Both the position numbers and the translations under genes were made by a program. The notes below the pieces were generated by a model. That model saw only the letters and a list, made by a program, of their open reading frames with translations. It had not been told where the DNA came from and ran no database searches. A stretch of DNA of 14,901 bases from Bacillota bacterium (GTDB lineage Bacteria > Bacillota > Clostridia > Acetivibrionales > Acetivibrionaceae). Position 1 is the stretch's first letter; each line of letters opens with the position of its first letter. The stretch covers positions 1 to 14,901 of the forward strand of contig JAEZUI010000112.1 in NCBI GenBank assembly GCA_023421115.1, given 5' to 3'. Shown here piece after piece: positions 6,342-14,813 of the stretch.

Positions 6342-6885
6342 TTTTTCACTAAAGCAAACAGGTATTGAGGGTTTGGTTGTTATTGAATCAAAGGTGTTTG
6401 GTGACAACAGGGGTTTTTTTATGGAAACCTATAACAAAGCTTCTTTTGAGGAATTAGGATTAAATATTGAATTTGTTCAGGATAATCACTCTAAATCTAG
6501 AAAAGGAGTTTTAAGAGGGATTCATTTTCAGACAAAATATCCTCAAGGTAAATTAGTAAGGGTCATTAAGGGCAGGGTATTTGATGTTGCTGTAGACCTA
6601 AGAAAAGATAGTGAAACGTATGGAAAATGGTATGGAGTGGAATTGTCGGAAGAGAATAAAAAAATGTTTTACATGCCGGAAGGCTTTGGACATGCTTTTT
6701 TGACCTTAGAAGACGAGACAGAATTTTTATATAAGACTACAAACTTGTACCATCCTGAGTATGATGCAGGAATAATATATAACGACGAGGATATTGCAAT
6801 AACTTGGCCTAATATAGGTTGTGACTATATTCTTTCAGAAAAGGATAAGAAACTGCCTAGTTTAAGAGAAGGGGGTGTATTATGA
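6334..6885 (+). CDS. rfbC: dTDP-4-dehydrorhamnose 3,5-epimerase
   Basis: This 183-residue cupin-type enzyme inverts C3 and C5 of dTDP-4-keto-6-deoxy-D-glucose to give dTDP-4-keto-L-rhamnose. Full family motifs are present: DNRGFFMETY (24-33), VQDNHSKSRKGVLRGIHFQ (48-66) with the catalytic His at 64, QGKLVRV (71-77), VAVDLR (85-90), PEGFGHAFLTL (115-125) and FLYKTT with the catalytic Tyr at 133. Length is normal. The start at 6334 follows GGGGGAG (6319-6325) with 8-base spacing; an ATG at 6327 is out of frame and stops after four codons. The stop overlaps rfbD by four bases (ATGA), so the two are probably translated together. It is cytoplasmic and the third step of the dTDP-L-rhamnose pathway. 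Confidence 0.97.
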   Translation: MNNFSLKQTGIEGLVVIESKVFGDNRGFFMETYNKASFEELGLNIEFVQDNHSKSRKGVLRGIHFQTKYPQGKLVRVIKGRVFDVAVDLRKDSETYGKWYGVELSEENKKMFYMPEGFGHAFLTLEDETEFLYKTTNLYHPEYDAGIIYNDEDIAITWPNIGCDYILSEKDKKLPSLREGGVL

Positions 6886-7733
6886 AGGTTTTAGTAACAG
6901 GTTCGGAAGGACAGTTAGGTAAAGAAATTCTTCGTCAATTTGATAATAATTGCTATGACATTTCGGCAGTTGATTTAAAAGATTTAAATATTACAAATTT
7001 AGATGAAGTTGTTTCTATGGTCAGGAGAGTTAGACCAGATATTATAATAAATTGCGCTGCCTATACAAATGTAGACTCTTGTGAGACGGATTTTGACAAT
7101 GCCTTTGCTGTCAATGCTATTGGGCCGAAGAATCTTTCAATAGCATCGAAGGAGGTAAATTCGAAAATTATTCACATTTCAACAGATTATGTTTTTGATG
7201 GTACCGGTGTTTTAAAAGACAATGATTTGCGACCTTATATGGAGTTTGATGATACTTTACCTAAAACTGCCTATGGAAGAACAAAGCTTGAAGGTGAAAG
7301 GTTTGTACAGCTTTTTAACGACAAGCATTTTATAATAAGAACTGCTTGGCTTTATGGTGAAGGAAAAAACTTTGTAAGAACAATGTTGGATATTTCTAAT
7401 ACAAATAGTGAGATTAAAGTTGTAGATGATCAAAGAGGAACTCCTACAAGCACTGAAGAACTTACAGCAATGATAAGGCATTTGATGGATACTGAGAATT
7501 ATGGCCTCTTTCATGGTACCTGTGAAGGACAATGCACATGGTTTGAGTTTACAAAGGAAATATTTAGACTAAGTGGAACAAAGACAATAGTAATTCCTTG
7601 TTCATCTGAAGAATATAAAAGACCAGCTCCAAGACCGAAATATTCTGTTTTGGAAAACTATATGTTAAAGATGACATCAAAATTTATGCTTAAAGAGTGG
7701 CAAGAGGCGTTAGAAATATATTTGAAAAGGTAG
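6882..7733 (+). CDS. rfbD: dTDP-4-dehydrorhamnose reductase
   Basis: The 283-residue SDR enzyme performs the last step to dTDP-L-rhamnose, reducing the C4 keto group with NAD(P)H. Motifs are GSEGQLG (7-13) for the cofactor, NCAAYTNVD (57-65), STDYVFDG (100-107), the catalytic YGRTK (Y131, K135), RTAWLYG and the C-terminal RPAPRPKYSVL typical of RmlD. Length is normal. It overlaps rfbC by four bases and its ribosome binding site (gaaggggg) lies inside the end of rfbC. Seven bases separate it from rfbB. Confidence 0.97.
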   Translation: MKVLVTGSEGQLGKEILRQFDNNCYDISAVDLKDLNITNLDEVVSMVRRVRPDIIINCAAYTNVDSCETDFDNAFAVNAIGPKNLSIASKEVNSKIIHISTDYVFDGTGVLKDNDLRPYMEFDDTLPKTAYGRTKLEGERFVQLFNDKHFIIRTAWLYGEGKNFVRTMLDISNTNSEIKVVDDQRGTPTSTEELTAMIRHLMDTENYGLFHGTCEGQCTWFEFTKEIFRLSGTKTIVIPCSSEEYKRPAPRPKYSVLENYMLKMTSKFMLKEWQEALEIYLKR

Positions 7734-7740
7734 GGATAAT

Positions 7741-8832
7741 ATGAAAACATACTTAGTGACAGGTGGAGCAGGATTTATAGGATCAAATTTTATACACTGC
7801 ATGTTAAACAAGTACGGTAACAGTATTAGAATAATTAATGTGGACTTACTTACATATGCAGGAAATCTTGAAAATTTAAAAGGTCTTGAGAATAGGGACA
7901 ATTATACCTTTATAAAGGTCGATATATGTGATAAAGAGAAAATTGAAGAAATATTTAAGAACAATGATATAGACTATGTAGTAAATTTTGCAGCTGAGAG
8001 CCATGTGGACAGGAGTATAAAAGATCCAGAAGTGTTTGTAAGGACAAATGTATTAGGAACTCAGTGTTTGTTAAATATCGCCAAGAATTATTGGGAAAAG
8101 GATGATGATACTTTTTTGCCTGGAAAGAAATTTTTGCAAGTGTCTACTGATGAGGTATATGGATCTCTAGAAAGCGAAGGATACTTCACAGAAGATACTC
8201 CACTTGATCCTCATAGCCCTTATTCTGCAAGTAAGGCTGCTGCAGATATGATTGTAAAGGCTTATTTTGATACATATAAAATGCCTGTAAATATTACACG
8301 ATGCAGCAATAATTATGGAAAGTATCAATTTCCTGAAAAGTTAATTCCTTTGGTAATAAATAACGTATTAGGTGGCAAAGAGCTTCCTGTTTATGGCGAT
8401 GGAAAGAATATTAGGGACTGGCTCTATGTAGAAGATCATTGTACTGCTATTGATAGGGTTATTAATAATGGAAAACTTGGTGAAGTTTACAACATAGGCG
8501 GTCATAATGAAAGGGAAAACATACAAATTATTAAAACTATAATAAAAACGGTCTTGGGTTCTTTAGAGGAAAATGATAGAAGAAGAATGCATATATCAGA
8601 AGATCTTATTAAATTTGTTAAAGACAGAAAGGGACATGACAGAAGATATGCAATCGATCCTGCAAAGATTTCGTCTGAGATAGGATGGTTACCGGAGACG
8701 GCATTTGAACAGGGAATTGTCGAGACAATAAATTGGTATATAAGTAATACAGATTGGATTGAGAGAGTTACATCAGGGCAATATCAGGAGTACTACAAAC
8801 AAATGTACGAAAAAAGAGATGAAGTATCATAA
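7741..8832 (+). CDS. rfbB: dTDP-glucose 4,6-dehydratase
   Basis: This 363-residue extended SDR converts dTDP-D-glucose to dTDP-4-keto-6-deoxy-D-glucose through an internal hydride transfer on bound NAD. Motifs are TGGAGFIGSNF (7-17), AAESHVDRSI (84-93), the dehydratase triad STDEVYG (T136, D137, E138), YSASK (Y161, K165), RCSNNYGKYQFPEKLIPL and the VYGDGKNIRDWLYVEDHC stretch. It is slightly longer than many homologues but ends cleanly. The start follows AGGTAGGGA 3-4 bases upstream of ATG, inside the end of rfbD. Its product is the branch point: rfbC/rfbD take it to L-rhamnose, and the aminotransferase at 11261 can take it to a 4-amino-4,6-dideoxy sugar. Confidence 0.97.
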   Translation: MKTYLVTGGAGFIGSNFIHCMLNKYGNSIRIINVDLLTYAGNLENLKGLENRDNYTFIKVDICDKEKIEEIFKNNDIDYVVNFAAESHVDRSIKDPEVFVRTNVLGTQCLLNIAKNYWEKDDDTFLPGKKFLQVSTDEVYGSLESEGYFTEDTPLDPHSPYSASKAAADMIVKAYFDTYKMPVNITRCSNNYGKYQFPEKLIPLVINNVLGGKELPVYGDGKNIRDWLYVEDHCTAIDRVINNGKLGEVYNIGGHNERENIQIIKTIIKTVLGSLEENDRRRMHISEDLIKFVKDRKGHDRRYAIDPAKISSEIGWLPETAFEQGIVETINWYISNTDWIERVTSGQYQEYYKQMYEKRDEVS

Positions 8833-8854
8833 AAAAATGTGAGGAGACTTAATT

Positions 8855-9724
8855 ATGAAAGGTATAGTACTTGCTGGGGGAGCAGGAACAAGATTACACC
8901 CTATAACTAAAGGGATTTCAAAGCAACTCCTTCCGGTATATGATAAACCAATGATTTATTATCCATTGTCGGTGCTTATGCTGGCAGGAATACGTGAAAT
9001 ACTTATAATTTCAACACCAAGAGATTTACCTCTGTTTGAAGGGTTGCTTGGAGACGGAAGTAAATTGGGTGTTCGGTTTTCCTATGCTGTACAACCTGAG
9101 CCAAAGGGTTTGGCTCAAGCCTTTATAATTGGTGAAGAGTTTATTGGAGATGACAATGTAGCACTTATTCTTGGAGATAACATATTCTATGGTCAATCTT
9201 TTGACAAGATGCTAAAAAAAGCGGTTGAAAGAAAAAATGGTGCTACTATTTTTGGATATTATGTTAAAAATCCTTCAGCTTATGGAGTTGTTGAATTTGA
9301 CAAGGATAATAATGTAATATCCATAGAAGAAAAACCAAAAAGTCCAAAATCTAATTATGCAGTACCCGGCTTATATTTTTATGACAATAATGTAGTTGAT
9401 ATTGCGAAAAACTTAAAGCCATCTCAAAGAGGAGAATTGGAAATAACCGATTTAAACATGGAGTATCTGAAGAAGGAAAACCTAAAAGTTGAGTTGTTTG
9501 GAAGAGGTATGGCATGGCTTGATACAGGAAATCATTCAGACTTACTTAAGGCTTCTAACTTTGTACAAACCATTCAAGAGAGACAAGGATTATATATTGC
9601 ATGTTTAGAGGAAATTGCATTAAAGAATAATTTTATTATAAAGGAAGATTTGAAAAAGTATATTTTGGAGAATAAATTGAATAATTCCTATGGGAACTAT
9701 TTAGCTGATTTAGTTAATGTTTAG
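8855..9724 (+). CDS. rfbA: Glucose-1-phosphate thymidylyltransferase
   Basis: The 289-residue nucleotidyltransferase joins glucose-1-phosphate and dTTP to dTDP-glucose, the first step of the pathway. Motifs are LAGGAGTRLHP (6-16), KQLLPVYDKPMIYYPLS (23-39), QPEPKGLAQAF (80-90), LILGDNIFYG (104-113, metal-binding D108), the EEKPKSPKSNYAVPGLYFYD lysine region and WLDTGNH. Length is normal for RmlA. GAGGAG (8841-8846) lies 8 bases before ATG 8855. It is the last gene of the compact rfbC-D-B-A group and is followed by a 303-base gap with a hairpin. Confidence 0.97.
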   Translation: MKGIVLAGGAGTRLHPITKGISKQLLPVYDKPMIYYPLSVLMLAGIREILIISTPRDLPLFEGLLGDGSKLGVRFSYAVQPEPKGLAQAFIIGEEFIGDDNVALILGDNIFYGQSFDKMLKKAVERKNGATIFGYYVKNPSAYGVVEFDKDNNVISIEEKPKSPKSNYAVPGLYFYDNNVVDIAKNLKPSQRGELEITDLNMEYLKKENLKVELFGRGMAWLDTGNHSDLLKASNFVQTIQERQGLYIACLEEIALKNNFIIKEDLKKYILENKLNNSYGNYLADLVNV

Positions 9725-9789
9725 AAGATGAATTCTATCTTTTTCTTGTAGTATGATACGTGTTATGTATATGGTTTTAATAGGATATT

Positions 9790-9811
9790 GGGTAGTCTAT
9801 AGTGGCTACCC
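9790..9811 (+). terminator. GC-rich hairpin after rfbA, possible weak terminator or attenuator
   Basis: GGGTAGTC (9790-9797) pairs with GGCTACCC (9804-9811) over 8 bases (one G-U) around the loop tatagt. A run of six T (9822-9827) begins ten bases after the stem, farther than in a standard terminator, so partial termination or RNA stabilisation is as likely as a full stop. Confidence 0.4.
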
Positions 9812-9900
9812 CTATCTAAGATTTTTTGTGATATAGCATCTGTAAAACTAGTAAATATAAGCTGTTAGAAAATTATTAAAGAAGTAATTTAAGTCGTTTT

Positions 9901-9953
9901 ATTAGTATATTAGTATCAATTCATTATTTAAACTATTTGGGATATATACTAAT
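9901..9953. repeat. Inverted repeat of 10 bases upstream of the polymerase gene
   Basis: attagtatat (9901-9910) and atatactaat (9944-9953) are perfect reverse complements separated by 33 bases. The arms are AT-rich, so chance pairing is possible; the place, about 75 bases before the start at 10028, would also suit a regulator site. Confidence 0.35.
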
Positions 9954-10014
9954 TAAAAGTTACTAAGAGATGGATAATATGGTATTTAGAGTTGTGAGAT
10001 TATTCATTTTGATT

Positions 10015-10020
10015 GGAGAT
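10015..10020 (+). promoter_or_regulatory. Ribosome binding site that decides the start at 10028
   Basis: GGAGAT lies 7 bases before ATG 10028. A TTG at 10013 is in frame but overlaps this site, so ATG 10028 is preferred. Confidence 0.8.
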
Positions 10021-10027
10021 AAATTAT

Positions 10028-11191
10028 ATGTGGCCATATATACTGTGTTTCTCAATTTCATGTTTATGCTTTTATGTAGCAGAAATTAAAAGAAATAATA
10101 ATTACAAACAATTTGTCTTTTTTTCAATTATAGGCATTATACTTCCTTGTTTATTGGCAGGGGCTCGTGATAAAACAATAGGAACTGACGTGCTTGTATA
10201 TGGTGATAGATTATATAATTTAGCAAAAAATTTAGATTTTTTTTCTTTTATAGCAGCTAGTCCTTGCGAATTTCTATATAGTGTATTGGTTTATGGTTTA
10301 GCAAGAATTACAATTACTACTTTTTGGCAATATTTTATTTTTCAGTTGATTGTTGTAGTATGTATCTACATTGCACTAATAAAGCAAGATACTAGAAAGG
10401 TTTGGATTGGGATGGCAGGTTATTATCTGATGTTTTACGGATATTCCCTCAATTGGATGAGGCAGATGATAGCTATGTCTATTATATTTTTCGCATATTT
10501 ATTTATAAAAGAAGAGAAGTTGATAAAATATATAATCATGGTGATAATTGCTACTTTATTTCATTCATCAGCAATAATTGCAATATTGTTTTATCCAATG
10601 TATTATTTATTGACTGATGAAAAGATAAGCAAATATAAAAATATAAGGGTTAGATACGGAGATAAGGAAATCGATAGTGAAGTTATAAAGAATAGCATTG
10701 AAATATCAATAATTGGATTGTTTATTGTTGCACTATTTAGTTTTTATAAGATATTACTGATACTAAGTCGCTATAGTTATTTTGCATTATTGTATGGCAA
10801 CTATTTTGAAAAGACTAAGTCAGGAGGTTCATTGGATATAACATATATTATATTGATAATGCCAGTTGTTATTACTGGGGTATTATACCATAAAAAGCTT
10901 TCAAGGCTAAAAACAGACTTCCGTTATATATTTAGTGTATTTGCAATCGGATACATCTTATATCAGACCAAGATGTATGGTTACTATTCTTATAGAATTA
11001 GCTTTTATTTTTTACTATTTATTGTGATATTAATACCCAAAGTATTAACTTACACTGTTAATAGGAAAAATGCAATTTTCCTTGAGTGGAGTTATGTTGT
11101 CATATTTAGTTTGTATTTTTATTTGGATTTTGTTAAGAGATTAAGTAATGAAATAATCCCTTATACTTCAAAAATGCTTGGAATAGGTTAA
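10028..11191 (+). CDS. EpsG-family polysaccharide polymerase (Wzy-like integral membrane protein)
   Basis: The 387-residue product is almost wholly hydrophobic, with about ten to twelve membrane segments, which is normal for EpsG/Wzy-type polymerases that join lipid-linked repeat units on the outer face of the membrane. EpsG-like marks are GARDKTIGTDVLVYGD (45-60, with R47 and D54), NWMRQMIAMSIIFFA (142-156, R145-Q146) and LFHSSAIIA (177-185, H179) in order. A basic loop near residues 201-225 interrupts the membrane part. It lies directly after the rhamnose genes and before the aminotransferase, as expected for the polymerase of this locus. Base composition is markedly AT-rich (12 G+C in the 60 bases from 10501). 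A flippase was considered, but EpsG motifs and helix number favour a polymerase. Confidence 0.82.
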   Translation: MWPYILCFSISCLCFYVAEIKRNNNYKQFVFFSIIGIILPCLLAGARDKTIGTDVLVYGDRLYNLAKNLDFFSFIAASPCEFLYSVLVYGLARITITTFWQYFIFQLIVVVCIYIALIKQDTRKVWIGMAGYYLMFYGYSLNWMRQMIAMSIIFFAYLFIKEEKLIKYIIMVIIATLFHSSAIIAILFYPMYYLLTDEKISKYKNIRVRYGDKEIDSEVIKNSIEISIIGLFIVALFSFYKILLILSRYSYFALLYGNYFEKTKSGGSLDITYIILIMPVVITGVLYHKKLSRLKTDFRYIFSVFAIGYILYQTKMYGYYSYRISFYFLLFIVILIPKVLTYTVNRKNAIFLEWSYVVIFSLYFYLDFVKRLSNEIIPYTSKMLGIG

Positions 11192-11260
11192 TATAAAATT
11201 GATAAGGAATGTTTTTATATACAGTTATTGAGATAGCAAATTTTCTATGAGGAGATAATA

Positions 11261-12382
11261 ATGATGAGTGAGAAAATACTAGTTACGCGTTCTTCTATGC
11301 CAACTTTTGAGGAGTATATAGATGAAATTAGACCCCTTTGGGATACTCACTGGCTTACAAATATGGGAGTTAAACATAAAGAATTGGAAATGCAATTGAA
11401 GGAATATTTATCTGTTCCTAACATATCTCTATTTTCAAATGGACATATGGCACTTGAACTTGCCATACAAGCAATGGGGCTTAGTGGTGAGGTTATTACC
11501 ACACCATTTACATTTGCGTCAACAACTCATGCAATAGTAAGAAACGGGCTTGAACCTGTTTTTTGTGATATTAATAGAGAGGATTATACAATAGATGTTA
11601 CGAAAATTGAAGCATTGATAAATGACAGAACTACTGCCATCATACCTGTTCATGTCTATGGTAATATATGCAATGTGGAAGCAATTGAAGAAATTGCAAA
11701 AAAGTATGATTTGAAAGTTATTTATGATGCTGCACATGCTTTTGGGATAAGCTACAAAAATAAAGGTATAGGTTGCTATGGTGACGCATCCATATTTAGT
11801 TTTCATGCTACAAAGGTCTTTAATACGATAGAGGGAGGAGCTGTTAGTTTTGATGATGAAGAATTTGGATTAAGACTTTATCGTTTGAAAAACTTTGGAA
11901 TTAGAGGACCTGAAATAGTTGATGGAGTTGGTGCTAACGCAAAAATGAACGAGTTTCAGGCAGCAATGGGAATTTGTAATTTAAGACATATAAATGAAGA
12001 AATTGAAAAAAGAAAAAAAGTGTATGATAGATATGTTGAAAACCTAGGTGGTGTTGATGGAATCAAATTATCTTTTGTACAAAAGGATGTTATACCTAAT
12101 TATTCTTATTTTCCAGTAATAATTGATAATGAAGGTTTTAGTGCAACGAGAAATGAAATATATAATAATTTATTGGCAAATAATATCGTTTCAAGAAAAT
12201 ATTTTTATCCATTGACTAATACTTTTGAATGTTTTCACGGTAAATTTGATGTTGGACTTACACCTGTTGCATTAAATATATCAAAGAGGGTGTTAACATT
12301 ACCATTATTTGCAGATTTGAAATTAGAGCACGTAGATAATATTTGTAGAATTTTAGAGAATACGAAAAAAAATATTAAATAA
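11261..12382 (+). CDS. VioA-like dTDP-4-keto-6-deoxyglucose aminotransferase (DegT/DnrJ/EryC1/StrS family)
   Basis: The 373-residue protein is a PLP-dependent sugar aminotransferase. Markers are NGHMALELA (60-68), EVITTPFTFASTTHAI (77-92), PVHVYGNICNVEAIEEIA (129-146), VIYDAAHAFG (153-162; D156 binds the PLP ring nitrogen) and SFHATKVFNTIEGGA (180-194) with K185 as the Schiff-base lysine. The HVYGN and FHATKVFNT stretches resemble what I recall of VioA, which makes dTDP-4-amino-4,6-dideoxy-D-glucose (viosamine, Qui4N) from the RfbB product using glutamate. The nearby rfbA and rfbB supply that substrate. A 4-epimeric product (Fuc4N) or another keto sugar cannot be excluded by reading. AGGAG (11250-11254) serves either ATG 11261 or ATG 11264. 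No N-acyl- or N-formyltransferase for the amino sugar is seen in the window. Confidence 0.88.
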   Translation: MMSEKILVTRSSMPTFEEYIDEIRPLWDTHWLTNMGVKHKELEMQLKEYLSVPNISLFSNGHMALELAIQAMGLSGEVITTPFTFASTTHAIVRNGLEPVFCDINREDYTIDVTKIEALINDRTTAIIPVHVYGNICNVEAIEEIAKKYDLKVIYDAAHAFGISYKNKGIGCYGDASIFSFHATKVFNTIEGGAVSFDDEEFGLRLYRLKNFGIRGPEIVDGVGANAKMNEFQAAMGICNLRHINEEIEKRKKVYDRYVENLGGVDGIKLSFVQKDVIPNYSYFPVIIDNEGFSATRNEIYNNLLANNIVSRKYFYPLTNTFECFHGKFDVGLTPVALNISKRVLTLPLFADLKLEHVDNICRILENTKKNIK

Positions 12383-12475
12383 CTATATAAAAAAGAAAAT
12401 TGGTTAGAAAGTGTATTAGCATTTAATAAATATAGAGAATGTAATTGTATACCAAGGTAGAAGAAGGAGTTTTTC

Positions 12476-13483
12476 ATGAGTCCAAAAGTTAGTATATGTT
12501 GTGCAACATATGGTCATGAGCCTTATATTAGAAAAGCTCTTGATTCGGTTTTGATGCAAAAAGTTGATTTTGAATATGAGGTATTGATTGGAGAGGATTC
12601 TTCTCCTGATAATTCACGTAGTATTCTAAAAGAATATGAGGATAAATTTCCTGAAATAATCAAAGTGATATATAGAGATGAAAATGTCGGAGCCACTGCA
12701 AATGTGAGAGAACTTTATTCGATGGCTAGAGGAGAATACATCTGTACATTAGAATTGGATGATTTTTGGATTAGCGAAATAAAGCTACAGACTCAGGCAG
12801 ATTTTTTAGATACACAACCGGAAGCGATTGCAGTATCAATGAGATGCATAATGGTTGACCATGAAGGAAAAATACTAAAAATTGAGTACCCTCAGTGCAA
12901 GGATTATAAATATACTTTTGAGCATTTCAAAAGAGAAATATTACCTTCACAAACAGCAGGTATAATGTACAGAAATATTTATGATGGGCGACTAAAAATT
13001 AAAATGCTTAGGTCTAGAACAAGAGGACCTGGAGATAGAAGGAAGATATTTTCATTATTATCCAATGGAGAAATTTATTGTATGACGCAAATTGGAAGTG
13101 CTTATAGATATGTTACTAGTTTTGGTAACAGTTATTCTGCACAACACTCAGATATAGATTGGGCAGATTATTACAAAGAACTAATAGACTATGCAAGAAA
13201 AGTTGTTAAAAGAAAAGATGCAGTATCTGCGGCAGAAGGACTTTATATTAAATATCTTATGGGATATATGCTTAAGAAGAGCCATGGTGTTACATATAAG
13301 AAGTTTATAAAGGAGTTATCTGGAATTCAGAATAGATGGAAAAGCATTTGGTATGCGATAAATTTCTTTCTAAATATTTCAGTTAGAAAGAAGCTAGGTG
13401 GTAGCTACTCTTGTTATAAGGAGATTGAAGACAATGCATATAAAAATTTAGTGGAAAAATATGAAAAACTTACTTCTGATTAA
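12476..13483 (+). CDS. GT2-family glycosyltransferase (GT-A fold)
   Basis: The 335-residue protein starts with the GT2 signature VSICCATYGHEPYIRKALDSVLMQ (5-28), followed by LIGEDSSPDNS (37-47) and the DxD-like ELDDFW (93-98), which binds the metal and nucleotide sugar. This matches the GT2 subgroup whose usual form is EGDDYW. The C-terminal part is helical and basic, with a possible amphipathic segment around IWYAINFFLNISVRKK, suiting contact with the membrane. It acts in the cytoplasm on the lipid-linked unit; donor and linkage are unknown. AAGGAG lies 7 bases before ATG 12476. It is followed by a 453-base gap. Confidence 0.9.
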   Translation: MSPKVSICCATYGHEPYIRKALDSVLMQKVDFEYEVLIGEDSSPDNSRSILKEYEDKFPEIIKVIYRDENVGATANVRELYSMARGEYICTLELDDFWISEIKLQTQADFLDTQPEAIAVSMRCIMVDHEGKILKIEYPQCKDYKYTFEHFKREILPSQTAGIMYRNIYDGRLKIKMLRSRTRGPGDRRKIFSLLSNGEIYCMTQIGSAYRYVTSFGNSYSAQHSDIDWADYYKELIDYARKVVKRKDAVSAAEGLYIKYLMGYMLKKSHGVTYKKFIKELSGIQNRWKSIWYAINFFLNISVRKKLGGSYSCYKEIEDNAYKNLVEKYEKLTSD

Positions 13484-13936
13484 GAGTTAGATATATTTCT
13501 AAATAACTAAACAAAATATTGAATAAAAAAGTATCGCAGAAGATTTTAAAGTAAGTATGAAAGACATTTAGTCTATAAGTTAAAAAAGGGGGATAGTTTA
13601 GCTAAGTCAAACTTTAACGGTACAAAAGTTTGATATACAGATTTGTTGAACGGATGACCAAGTTGAATAAAGAAGTAGAAGAATGATTTTGTTATAGTTT
13701 TACAGTTTGTATTGCTGCAAAATAGAATTGTTATGCTTTACAATATAGGTATTATACTTTTCATGAATGAAACCTAGGTCAGTTAATATGTATAATAAAC
13801 ATGTAAAGAATCTATTTATTAAGGAAATGTACTCTTGTATCAAAGTGTAAAAAAATAATTATTTTTATTAGTTAAGTATTATTTCATGTAAATATCATTT
13901 TAGAATTTGAATTATAGTCAAATTGAGGTGTTATAA
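13484..13936. other. 453-base gap between two GT2 genes
   Basis: No ORF longer than about 14 codons with a plausible start is seen on the + strand, and nothing recognisable on the - strand. The gap holds a ribosome-binding-like run ggggga (13588-13593) without a start codon after it, a hairpin (13607-13633), a consensus TATAAT at 13791-13796 lacking a good -35, and an AT palindrome (13851-13866). It may be a decayed gene or an old recombination junction. Confidence 0.55.
13607..13633 (+). repeat. Perfect 9-base-pair hairpin in the GT2-GT2 gap
   Basis: tcaaacttt (13607-13615) and aaagtttga (13625-13633) pair perfectly around the loop aacggtaca. No T-run follows, so it is not a standard terminator. 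It begins 13 bases after the ggggga run. Confidence 0.45.
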
Positions 13937-14734
13937 ATGGCTAAAGTCTCTATTATAATGGGAGTATATAATTGTGAGAATAGGGAGGAACTAGAGCAAA
14001 GTGTATATAGTATAATTAATCAAACTTTTAAGGACTGGGAGTTTATAATTTGTAACGATGGATCTACAAATTCTACGCTAAATATACTAAAAAGATTTGA
14101 ATCAATCGATAGAAGAATAAAAGTTGTTTCTTACGAGAAAAACAAAGGCTTAGCATATGCCTTAAATTATGCTTATAAAAATTCTTCTGGTAAATATATA
14201 GCAAGACAAGATGCTGACGACATATCTTATCCTGATAGATTAATGAAAGAAGTAAAATTTCTTGATGATAATTTAGAGTATGATTTAGTTGGAACTTTTG
14301 CAGATGTTTATGATGATAATGGGATATGGGGAACTTTTTCAGTTCCAGAAAAACCATCAAAAAGGGATTTTTTGTGGAGCAGTCCTTTTTTACATCCGTC
14401 TATAATGATCAGAGGAAATAGTTTTGAGAAAGCAGGATGTTATAGAATTGCCTGGGAAACAAGACGTGCTGAAGATTACGATTTGTTTATGAGCATGTAT
14501 GCTAATGGATGTTTGGGATATAACATACAAGAAAAATTATATAAATATAAGATAGTTAATAAATATACAAAACATAGAGCTATGAAAGACAGATTAGAAG
14601 AGGCGGTTGTTCGAATAAAGGGATTCAGAAAGCTAAATATTTTATTAAGAGGCATACCTTTTATTTGTAAACCAATAATTATTGGCATTTTGCCACAATG
14701 CATATTTAGGAAAATAAGGCAAAAACAATATTGA
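13937..14734 (+). CDS. GT2-family glycosyltransferase
   Basis: The 265-residue protein carries the GT2 N-terminus VSIIMGVYNCENREELEQSVYSIINQT (4-30), ICNDGSTNST (38-47) and the DxD motif QDADD (91-95), then SSPFLHPSIMIR and RRAEDYDLFM, which is the catalytic-base region of this subgroup. The C-terminal 50 residues are basic and hydrophobic (RGIPFICKPIIIGILPQCIFRK), fitting membrane association. It is a little short but complete, and probably transfers one sugar of the repeat unit. GAGGTG (13925-13930) precedes ATG 13937. The long gap upstream makes co-transcription with the previous GT uncertain. Confidence 0.9.
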   Translation: MAKVSIIMGVYNCENREELEQSVYSIINQTFKDWEFIICNDGSTNSTLNILKRFESIDRRIKVVSYEKNKGLAYALNYAYKNSSGKYIARQDADDISYPDRLMKEVKFLDDNLEYDLVGTFADVYDDNGIWGTFSVPEKPSKRDFLWSSPFLHPSIMIRGNSFEKAGCYRIAWETRRAEDYDLFMSMYANGCLGYNIQEKLYKYKIVNKYTKHRAMKDRLEEAVVRIKGFRKLNILLRGIPFICKPIIIGILPQCIFRKIRQKQY

Positions 14735-14813
14735 TACATTTATTATTAAAGATATAATTAATTATTTCTTTAGTAATTGAATTTTGAAACTGATTCTAGA
14801 ATGAAAGGAAAAT

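Larger units (their letters stand above)
9725..10027. other. 303-base gap between rfbA and the polymerase gene
   Basis: It holds a GC-rich hairpin (9790-9811) and an AT-rich inverted repeat (9901-9953), listed separately. No good -35/-10 pair is seen; GATAAT (9973-9978) is a lone -10-like sequence. A 27-codon ORF (9753-9836) lacks a ribosome binding site and runs through the hairpin. Confidence 0.5.

Noticed and set aside
9753..9836. A 27-codon hydrophobic ORF after rfbA
   Set aside because: There is no ribosome binding site before the ATG, and the frame runs straight through the GC-rich hairpin, which explains its composition better.
10402..10617. A 71-codon frame inside the polymerase gene on the same strand
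   Set aside because: It lies wholly within the EpsG-like gene, has no ribosome binding site and shows no family motif.
13851..13866. 16-base perfect palindrome made of A and T before the second GT2 gene
   Set aside because: Pure A/T palindromes are common by chance in sequence this AT-rich, and nothing else supports a function.
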